Shown: in pieces, positions 55,922 to 64,000 of the stretch
Layout of the letters: each line of letters starts with the position of its first letter
Numbering within the stretch: position 1 is the first letter of the stretch
From: Tetragonia tetragonoides
Taxonomy: Eukaryota; Streptophyta; Magnoliopsida; Caryophyllales; Aizoaceae
Length of the DNA stretch: 64,000 nucleotides
NCBI GenBank assembly: GCA_038025085.1
Contig: CM076154.1
Location: 33,348,501 to 33,412,500, forward strand
Direction: 5' to 3'
Made by a program: the position numbers and the translations under genes
The notes under the pieces: model-generated
Databases searched by the model: none
Seen by the model: only the letters and a program-made list of their open reading frames with translations
What the model was told of the DNA's origin: nothing

Positions 55922-56443
55922 TCAATCAACCCCTTCATCGTCACCACCCTTCCTAACAAGCAAAAAATACCCCAAAACAGCACAAACAGCAGCTACAAAA
56001 TTACCTTCTTTGATCAAAATCCTAACCACAACCCCAGAAATTTCAGCTGTCAATTTCTTACCCTCAATAACCAGATCTCTTCTGGGTTTGCCACAAAAGG
56101 CTAACAAAACAAGTACAGTGATCCAAGTCACTAACATAGCTGGTATAGCCACTGCAAAAGCTGCAACCATTGACATGACACCAAACACAGCCCCTAACAT
56201 CACTGCTGCATACACGGCCGTGGTTGATGAATTAGGAGAGAGAGTGGTTTTGTACCATGTTAAGATTGACTGAAGAAGATTCCATGAGGAATATAAAAGT
56301 ATGCCATAAACTAACACAAATAAAGCTACCCATGTTCTTCTTTTGCTCATTATTCTTATAAATAACATAGTTTTTGGGTTTGGTTGAAAGGTTGTTTCTT
56401 GATGGTTGTGGTTTTGTTGTTCTTGATGGGTTTGAGGTTCCAT
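55922..56443 (-). CDS. Conserved-looking plant membrane protein, function unknown
   Basis: Single exon of 173 residues. A polar His/Gln-rich N-terminus (MEPQTHQEQQNHNHQET) is followed by hydrophobic segments at about 37-58 (WVALFVLVYGILLYSSWNLL), 77-98 (YAAVMLGAVFGVMSMVAAFA), 99-115 (IPAMLVTWITVLVLLAF) and 149-163 (NFVAAVCAVLGYFLLV). Between the last two lies a basic stretch, CGKPRRDLVIEGKKLTAEIS. The even hydrophobic spacing, lack of stops and unremarkable codon use argue for a real gene. I do not recognise a named family. The first ATG of the frame was chosen; an in-frame stop (TAA or TAG) is not evident immediately upstream. Confidence 0.65.
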   Translation of the reverse strand: MEPQTHQEQQNHNHQETTFQPNPKTMLFIRIMSKRRTWVALFVLVYGILLYSSWNLLQSILTWYKTTLSPNSSTTAVYAAVMLGAVFGVMSMVAAFAVAIPAMLVTWITVLVLLAFCGKPRRDLVIEGKKLTAEISGVVVRILIKEGNFVAAVCAVLGYFLLVRKGGDDEGVD

Positions 56444-57812
56444 TTTTTGGTATTTTGGGGTTTTTGGTAATTTGTTTTGGTGGGTATTATTGATTTATTG
56501 TGGTTAAATTGAAGAAATGTAAAAGATTTGATTTTGAGAAGGTTCTTGTTTTTGGGAAGGTTTTGATTTTGGGAAAATATTGTTTGGTCTGGTTTATTGG
56601 GGTTTTGTGGTTGGAGAAGGATGATTTGGAGAATTCGGATATGAAGAATTGAATTGGGGCAGAACAGAAGAATCGTACTGTTTAACAAAATGGGGCTTGT
56701 AAATCCACGTGCTTCAAAAGGAGCGTGGTTAACACATTACTTGATGTCATAAACTCAAGTAGAGTATGTACTAGAGTACTAGACTAATATGGTCCGTAGA
56801 AACTTCTACTCCTTTTTGAGTGTTGAGTATCCTATGCACAAGCTTACTTAATTAGGAGTACTAACTTCTCAAGTGAAGTGAATTGGGCCATTGGGGTGCC
56901 TTTTTTGGAGCTTATCCGGTCTAGTTTAAGAGTTGTTTTGTGTCAATTTAGTGATTTTCAATTTTCGGTTCAGTGATGCTCAGTTTAGTTTAGTGGTGTT
57001 CAATTCAGAATCATACATTTTGTATCACATGGAAGGTGTGTTATTTAGAGCTTATTCCGTCAGTCAGTTCAGTTCAGTTCTTTCAGTTCAGGATTGATAT
57101 CGTGTTAGTTCAATGGTTTACAGTACAGCTCAGCTCAGTTCAGAAACATACTTTTGATTTTTTTCTCACATTTCAATCGGTATAGTTCAGTTCAGTAATG
57201 TTCAATTTAATTCAGTGGTGCTGAATTCAGTTCTTTATGGTACAATTCAATCAAAGCTGCCATGTAATCAAACCATTCAAACTAACGACTCCGAATTATA
57301 TAGTACTACAAGCTGCAAATAATCAACTTATCAATTCAGTCATCAGTCAGTTTAGATGTCAATTTAGTGATTTTAAATTCAGTTAAAAGAAACTTATTTT
57401 TTGTCTCACATATCAAGTTGTGTTTAATTCAATTCAGTTATGTCCAGTTCAATTCAACAATGTCAAGTTTAATGGTGTTGAATTCAGTTCAATTCTGATA
57501 AATTTAGCTCTAACAAGCGCGCCCATACTTATACCACAACACTTGATTACTTAATGACTTGTCGTGCATGTGCTTTAATAAAGTTCTACTTGGAGTACTA
57601 GGATAATATAGTACGCAAAAATGTTACTCCTATGTGTTGAATCCTATGCACTATGCTACAAAATTTATTGGGTCTTGTTTAGTTGGTGAGACATTTACGG
57701 GGCTTGTTTATTTGCACTCCACCATGTTGATTTGTTTGACATATTAACAAGTCAACAATTGCTTGTAAAGTGTTTAGTTTTGTAGGTAAGTGCTTGTTTT
57801 TTTTTACGAAAC
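56444..57812. other. Upstream region of the membrane-protein gene and AGTTCAG-rich repeat
   Basis: 56444-56690 is probably leader/promoter. 56930-57505 is dominated by permuted AGTTCAGTTCAG/AGTTTAGTTTAG words, like the word-repeat MITEs nearby, but I could not define termini. Confidence 0.45.
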
Positions 57813-58534
57813 TGCTTAACATAAATCTCAAATTACTAAACACAAATATTTTTTTCATAATATTTTCGAGAACACCCTTTTTATTGAAAACACAAAATTT
57901 TCTCCTTATTCTTCTACCTCTCTAATCTCTCTCATATTGTTCATTGTAAATTTAAAAATCAGATCTTCATGAATGAAAAATTATCGAAAGAAAAACACTA
58001 GACATTGGAGTAATACTGACCATTTCAATTTTTCGATTCCTATTGAATTTGATTTTGTTTAAATATCATAAATTGAGTTAGTGACTTAGGGTTTGTTGTG
58101 GTGGCTGGTTGGGTAGGCGGTTGGGTGGCTGGGCTAGGGAGGCGGTTCGGCTGAGTGGCTGCATAAGGTCCTTCTCCGGCGACTCGACATGCCTACTATC
58201 GGAGTGATTGGTCGCATCTCAGCGGATGGAATGGGGTGGGATGAGATTGTGCGCCGTCGACGAGGAGGAGTGGCTCTATTGTCGTGACTTCACCATTCGC
58301 CACCACCAACAATCCATTCTTAACATAGACACCAGATCTCCAATTCTCCATTACTCTACTTTGACGTGATAATAGGAAATTGTTTCCAATGCCATAGTTG
58401 CAGGTTACTTTCAAGTTGGAGAAAGGGAGAGGAGAGAGAAAGGAGGGAGAAAGGGAAAATAGATAAGGAGGGGTATGTTGGGAAAATTAATTTGCGTTTA
58501 GTAATTTGAGCATTTACGTTTAGCAATCCCCTTT
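57813..58534. mobile_element. Non-autonomous MULE-like element, possibly with a gene fragment
   Basis: Ends mirror each other: left CTCAAATTACTAAACACAAA; the right end inverted reads CTCAAATTACTAAACGCAAA, preceded by GCTAAACGTAAATG. The ends resemble the TIR of the 45.6-51.8 kb MULE (AAATTACTACCTA). The interior has a GC-richer minus-strand stretch (58196-58414) that reads as protein without stops (VYVKNGLLVVANGEVTTIEP); its origin is unknown. No convincing TSD. Confidence 0.5.
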
Positions 58535-59929
58535 TTTTATTACTAGGTACAGTAATTGCTTGTTAGGCTAGCCTTTTATGATTAAAAAAAATCCAACTTA
58601 AGGAAAAAAAAATTCAAGAGATCATCTTCTAACTTGCTAGGATTTTAAATTATAAAGCTACTAGAAAATATATTATCAAATTTCACAAGATAAATGTGGA
58701 AAAGGATCGATCCTCTGATGTCCGTCTCTCTCTTTCTCTCTTTTTCCCAAACTCTCAAAACTTCAAACCCCTATTTACAAAGCAAAGAGAGCGACGGTAC
58801 CGCAGAGGATTTAGACTTGATAAATGAATCATTTTTTGATAGATTTCACTTGGATGAACCATTCAAATTTCCAAACGTACATTGATTTCCCTTACACAGT
58901 TCTCCCTAACACATGTATAATGAGGGAAATGTAGATTTAGTTTAACTAATACGGAGTAATAATAAATAAATAAAATTCCAATGGATTGTGGAATAGAGCC
59001 ATAGAGGATAAAAGTCATGGAAGTCTAGAGTTATCAAAAGCTGACCCAGTCAAAAATCTGACCCATTTTTCAGGATCCTGACATAATTTTCTCGACTCGA
59101 ATTTGATAAAAAAGCCAACCGGCAATTGATCCGAACCGAATACAAAATGGCCCGATTAATAGTCCGTTGAGTCGACCCCTTTGACGGATATGCGTGTAAC
59201 TCATGTGAATTTCATACTTAAAAGTTGCTACGACTCTATGAGGTACAGTAGATATTATGTGACTTGTGTCTCCAGACTCCAGGTGCTTAATGATATTTCG
59301 GGAAATGACAGATGCATCCTTTGGTTTTGTGACTTGTAGATTATAGAGTAAATGGTAACATTGGTTGATGCATGAATGGGTTTGGGTGGGTTGGGTATGG
59401 GTGGTCCTGCTTCTATTTACTAATACATCACTCATTCACACTACAGTTTGGTACACAGATCTGACACAAATGAGGCATGCATTGTCTGAATGAACATTGG
59501 ACCCTCAGGTTCTAAAGAAGTCATTTAATAATTTCCAAATTCACAACCCTTAAAAGAATAATAACCATTTGAAGGCTTAATAATCAGTTAAGTCATTCTG
59601 TTTCAGGTGAAAATTTTTTCAAATTTGGTTTGCTTAATGAGGTTTCCAACCTTTACAGACTTTACACCTTGGAGAGAATCTATGCAAAATTCTATCCCAA
59701 GCCAACCATTGCTTGCATTGCTTTGCCTTTCTTTGGTTCTTTTGGGCCTTTGGTTGCTTTTGCAAGTAAATGTATGAAAGTGGAGAGCAGCCTTGCACTA
59801 GCAATCATAATACTCTGCATTGTTGATTCTGGTATGTGTGAAACGTGAAGGTCGTGAAAGTCCTAAATGTATGCATTTTGCTTTTAATGGATACACATAA
59901 GTTGAATATAGACCGAGTTTTATACTAAG
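58535..59929. other. Spacer with no recognised gene
   Basis: 59608-59765 could be an exon (acceptor TTTCAG, donor CAA/GTAAATG) reading MRFPTFTDFTPWRESMQNSI, then a hydrophobic stretch, but there is no partner exon or family match. 59040-59160 may be an old hAT MITE end. Confidence 0.35.
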
Positions 59930-60127
59930 GTTTCTTTTTTTTGGTGTTCATACCAAGGATATATATCGTCGATTACGATGATTATTCCCCACACTGGCTG
60001 TTAGGCACCTCAAAGAGTGGGAGAATGGCCAAAGAATTTAAGCTGCTACATGCCAAGGCGAGATTCGAACTCTCGATCTTGGTTAAGGATTAATGAGTTC
60101 TTACCACTCAACCACACCTCCTTAATT
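59930..60127 (-). mobile_element. tRNA-derived SINE (198 bp)
   Basis: 14-bp TSD AGTTTTATACTAAG (59916-59929 and 60128-60141). Poly-T tail at the left. On the minus strand, A box GTGGTTGAGTGGTAAGAACTC-like and B box GAGTTCGAATCTC. Same family as 42771-43215. Confidence 0.87.
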
Positions 60128-61269
60128 AGTTTTATACTAAGTTATGAGTATCAGGAAACTCCATGAAAGAAATTGAAGAAAACTTCATGAAATCAATTAA
60201 AGAGATCAAGATCTTAGAGATACTTTGTTTTCAAAAAACCAGTGAAAGTGTGAAACACAATTTTTCAGTCATTGAAAACTTACAGTATCAAGTTTTTAAT
60301 TAGTATTATGATAACTATTCAAGAAAAAAAAAGTTTTTGTATTTGATGTCCAAGTCATTTTTTTTTTGGTTTAGATGAGGCACAAGGCCACTACAATACC
60401 TAACATACCCAACATACCCAACATATATCTCAATCTTAACAACTAGGCCAAAACATCATTGATTTAATTTGATGCCCAAGTTATATATAAAGAAGAAGAA
60501 CCATACATTTGCCACCATGGTTTTTATCAAAATAAAATGGTAGTGGCTAGCACATTAAGTAATCAATTTGGAGCAAAAGCGAGAATGTTTAGGGGAAATA
60601 CATATTGGGTGGATCATGAGCAGAATTGATGTTGTAAATTGTGTTTTAGAACCTCTGAACTTTCATATTGATATATTTGCTATGTGTCTATAGTTATTGT
60701 TGTTGTTGTTTAGATCATGGTTGTTATTTAACTTAACATGTGAAAAACATCAACAAATACACTGTAAATGGATAACATATATAGGGCTAGATCTCAATCC
60801 TACTTGAATTCCCTCACCTATTTACATCTAGCAACAAATTAGCAAATAAGTCCATTTTGTAGGTTGTGTCTTGTGATCACTTGAACCATAAACATGAAAT
60901 TATCAACCGATAAACAAATATTATCCCATAATTATTATGTACAATTACAAGAGACCCATATCGCAATCCAATAAGAATGATGTTGCCATGGTTAGGACTT
61001 AGTAGTATACTTGTATTGTTCATAAAAGTAATATCAAGGTCTAATTCTTACCGGTCTTAGTCCTTTACCGCTTTATACCTATCTTTTTTCTGCTGGTTAA
61101 AAGAGAAAGGGACAACCACCTATAACTTAACCAGTCTAATATTACCATACTAACACTCCTATACAATACCTGATTTGAGTCATAGCTACTTTCATTTAGG
61201 AGCGAGTGCCATCTGCGCCACCCTTTTAGAAAAACCACAAGAAACTCCAAAATAACCCAACTTTCAACA
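60128..61269. other. AT-rich spacer and 3' region of the next gene
   Basis: No gene recognised. Confidence 0.5.
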
Positions 61270-61746
61270 CTAATCACATTTCTCAGCCCAGGAATAAATT
61301 AAGAAGAAAACCCAAGAAAGAGCCAAAGCAAAATCCCCAATCAATTGCCTAGGCCAATCCTTAGCCAAATATTCAACCCTCCTCTCAAAATAAACTCTCC
61401 AAAGAGCCATAGCAAAGTGAAGTAAAATACACCCTTTAGCAAAAAAGCTCTGAAATTCTGTATCCTTAACAAAAGCCACCATAAACAACAACAACCCAAT
61501 AGCAAACAAGAGCAACCCAGCAAAAGAATCAGATACTTGAATAAGCATCTGATCACGAGGGGTCGAGCCGAACCCGAGTAGCTTCTGGGCCGTTTCGGGC
61601 CCGTGCCCGAAAACTGAGATCTCATAGAGGTAGAACATGATGGAGGAGCCACAAAAGAGAGCTATCATTGAGTGAAGAATACATATGAGGGTGAAAAACC
61701 CACAAGGGTGTGTGTTTGTTGGTTGGTTTATTGACTTGTAAACCAT
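61270..61746 (-). CDS. Plant transmembrane protein of the DUF7865-like family
   Basis: Single exon of 158 residues. Four hydrophobic segments: about 17-42 (FFTLICILHSMIALFCGSSI), 76-93 (FAGLLLFAIGLLLFMVAF), 101-118 (FFAKGCILLHFAMALWRVYF) and 135-151 (LIGDFALALSWVFFLIYSW). Conserved-looking words are ISVFGHGPETAQKLLG, DQMLIQVSDSFAGLLLF and KDWPRQLIGD. I recall near-identical plant proteins of about 155 residues annotated as transmembrane proteins with DUF7865; the accession is from memory. Function unknown. Start chosen at the first ATG, which gives the usual short polar N-terminus. AT-rich DNA on both sides; no operon-like neighbour. Confidence 0.8.
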   Translation of the reverse strand: MVYKSINQPTNTHPCGFFTLICILHSMIALFCGSSIMFYLYEISVFGHGPETAQKLLGFGSTPRDQMLIQVSDSFAGLLLFAIGLLLFMVAFVKDTEFQSFFAKGCILLHFAMALWRVYFERRVEYLAKDWPRQLIGDFALALSWVFFLIYSWAEKCD

Positions 61747-61881
61747 TGTCTTTGGAAAAATGCTTCAAAATGGTATTTTTTTGAGAGGTATATTATGACA
61801 ATATGAGTGGGTTAGTGGCTAACTTATATGTTCAACGTGAGAGGTGATGGCATGCCATGGCTTAAGGGTGGCATTGAGTAG

Positions 61882-61919
<38 letters not shown>

Positions 61920-62310
61920 GGGAATGGAGTGTGAGAGTGTTAAAGAAAAAATGATATAATTTTTTGGATTTGAGATTGGGATTATTATGGAGATTGGTGC
62001 ATTATTGAATATGATATAAATGTGGGGAGATGGGCAGATTTAGGAGTTAGACATGGGATAGCGGTATTGGTCGGTCATTATGAGGTTTTATGAGCATTAT
62101 TTTCTGTGGGATGCAAATCAAGGATCAAGATCAACTTTGAGTGGTCTACAAAACCACATTTGTTACATTTAATTGAGGAAGATAATTACCTTTGTTTGTT
62201 TGTTTTTGAGAGAGATGAGACAAAAAACCACAAATCACTTTTTGTCATTATTGAAAAATATCTACACAATAATGTCAAGATATACAAGGCTAAAAGTTGG
62301 ATAAAATATA
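61747..62310. other. Upstream region of the 158-residue gene
   Basis: Contains a poly-T run of about 33 bases (61887-61918). No gene recognised. Confidence 0.5.
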
Positions 62311-62612
62311 CTCCTTCCGTCCCACAATATAAGTCGTTTAAGGTTTTTGCACACGAATTAAGAAAGTTATTAAATAGTCTCAATTCTATCAAAAATAATT
62401 AAACTTGACTAGTTTGCACATTGACTTTGTATTTAGCCAATAAGTGGGTAATTAATAAGATAATGTGAACCCCTCAAAAAAAAAATGAGATAATGTGAAA
62501 GAAGGGTAGAATAGACAAACAACAATAAATGCTTTGTTGGAACTCTAAAACGACTTATAATATGGGAAAAAACCAATTTTCTAGAACGACCTATATTGTG
62601 GGAATGAGGGAG
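62311..62612. mobile_element. Stowaway-type MITE (302 bp)
   Basis: TIRs CTCCTTCCGTCCCACAATAT and CTCCCTCATTCCCACAATAT, flanked by TA. Confidence 0.85.
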
Positions 62613-62940
62613 TATTATTTAGGATGACAAAACGCTTATTGAACTTTATAGAACTGATAAGGTAAAAGTAGAAATGACTAAAAAAAAGTTTGTAAATCTT
62701 AAATTTAATAACTACTAGTACTTCGGAAAATTTTGTACGGAAACTAGGCTATGTTCTCCTCGACTCTTTTTATTGTTTAATTTAGTTTAAGTAGTTTATT
62801 TTAGTCCAATTCAATTTAGTTTATTTAATAACGAGCACTTAAATAATTTTTATTTTAATATAAATTCACGATGTTATATCTGTTGTCGGATATTAAAAAA
62901 TGAAGTGAGCCCAATTATAAATTTGTTTAAATGAATTATA

Positions 62941-63790
62941 CTCCCTCCGTCCCGCATTTACTTGGGCACATTAAAATGGCACGGGTTTTAATGAGACTCA
63001 TCTTGTACACAGATTTTCCAATTATACCCTCACCCCCCTTGACCCTTCTCATTCTCTCTCTCCTCCCTGACTTAATATTCTCTCCTCCTCCTCCCCTTTA
63101 CCCACCAGCCACCAGCCCCCAGCCCATCTCCACCTCCACCTCCACCACCACCACCCTACTCACTCTTTCCTCCATCCCCATCTCCATCCGGTTGTCTCCC
63201 ACCCTCCTTGCTGCAGCCCCAATCCCACCATGAAGCCCCAACTCCACCCACCATTTATTCCGACCAACTGTCAGATTAACCGTCGCCATTAACGAAGCTC
63301 GACAAAACGCCGCCACCACAAATCACAAATCCACCACTATTCAGCCCCACCCAGCCCTCAAATCCACCACCTAGCCTACGAATCCACCACCATTCAGTCC
63401 CACCCAGCCCTCGAATCCACCACCCAGCCCACGAATCCACCACTATCTCACCCCACAACCTTGTAAACCCACCTCATATCTTCGTGACCAAGTGAGAGGA
63501 GAGAGAGTGATTGACGCATTTACGTCTACGGTGTCATATTGCCGGCCACTGACGTCAATTCCGGCCACCGGCTTCACTCTCCGGTGTTATTTTTCTGTTG
63601 GTTTTTAGGAGAGAGAAAATGAGGGAGAAGAGCCAACAAAAATAAAAAGGGTAAATAAATAATAAGGATAAATAAAGAGAGGGTAGATAAGTACTTTCAT
63701 CACTTTTTTCTTACTAAATAAGGAAGTGCCCAAGTAAATGAGGGACGGACAGAAATAGAAAATGCCCAAGTAAACGTGGGACGGAAGGAG
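62941..63790. mobile_element. Long Stowaway-like (Tc1/mariner-type) non-autonomous element (850 bp)
   Basis: TIRs CTCCCTCCGTCCCGCATTTA and CTCCTTCCGTCCCACGTTTA, continuing CTTGGGCA, flanked by TA. The interior holds a CCACC-rich stretch (63065-63480). A second inner copy of the end (about 63726-63756) suggests a partial internal duplication. Confidence 0.8.
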
Positions 63791-64000
63791 TACTATTTAA
63801 AGGTTGGTTTGAACTAAAAAAAGAAAAAATTCAAATCAATTCAATTCAATTCAAGTTGACGAGGATTAAATTCCTTACACTGAAAAATATAATTATATTT
63901 ATTAAGTAAAAAAAATAGAAAGTCGCAATAACTTAAATAGGAGTAGTAGACTACTAGTAGTTATACCAGGCCATCTTATTGGCTTGGGCTATCAACATCA
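63791..64000. other. AT-rich right edge
   Basis: No gene recognised. Confidence 0.5.

Noticed and set aside
59608..59870. Small membrane-protein exon
   Set aside because: Plausible splice sites but no second exon, no family match and short length; noted only within the spacer entry.
62941..63319. Proline/histidine-rich ORFs on both strands
   Set aside because: Compositional frames in the CCACC-rich interior of a Stowaway-like element.

Overview
The window is nuclear DNA of a flowering plant, most likely a eudicot. The evidence is spliced genes with GT-AG introns, plant-specific families (F-box/DUF295, FBA-type F-box, GH5 endo-beta-mannanase, plant mobile domain) and a dense load of plant transposable elements. 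The repeat types would fit Amaranthaceae/Caryophyllales, but that is only an impression. All coordinates, splice sites and target-site duplications (TSDs) were read by eye; no alignment or database search was run.

Layout. 1-565: decayed 3' end of an F-box/FBD/LRR gene. 2120-20222: an F-box/DUF295 gene split after codon 19 by a 14.6-kb Ty1-copia Sirevirus (2177-16741, minus strand, TSD TCCTC). The Sirevirus itself carries a 3.3-kb solo LTR of Ty3-gypsy Tat type (7732-11015, TSD ACAAG). A LINE sits in the pseudogene's intron. 23639-25583: the intact tandem paralogue, which by splicing joins an F-box/DUF295 protein to a PEARLI-4-like domain. 26834-28147 (minus): an FBA-type F-box gene. 30986-34878 and 38692-42063 (minus): two five-exon endo-1,4-beta-mannanase genes on a tandem segmental duplication. 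45609-51777: a 6.2-kb Mutator-like element (MULE) carrying a transposase, an OTU-like cysteine protease domain once fused to it, and a convergent plant-mobile-domain gene. 55922-56443 and 61270-61746 (minus): two small membrane-protein genes. The remaining space holds MITEs (hAT, PIF/Harbinger, Stowaway), tRNA-derived SINEs, fold-backs and AT-rich spacer.

Most unusual signals. (1) The MULE has two subterminal minisatellites of unrelated sequence, one near each end. Both have an exact 33-bp period and palindromic units; the right-hand one is itself a near-perfect inverted repeat of about 230 bp. (2) The MULE's gene set: one transposase-OTU reading frame plus an opposing PMD gene. (3) The heptamer AACAGGG is strongly over-represented across the Sirevirus in several reading frames and in its LTRs, and is selectively altered in one LTR. 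(4) An F-box/DUF295-PEARLI-4 fusion is present in both tandem copies. (5) The Tat LTR has a perfect double TGACGTCA palindrome followed by a 22-bp-period palindromic array, upstream of its TATA box.

Working parts. The apparently functional genes are the F-box/DUF295-PEARLI-4 fusion, the FBA F-box gene, the two mannanases (cell-wall mannan hydrolysis) and the two membrane proteins. They show no sign of forming one pathway. The mobile elements all look immobilised by stop codons, truncation or LTR recombination, except that the MULE transposase core is still open.
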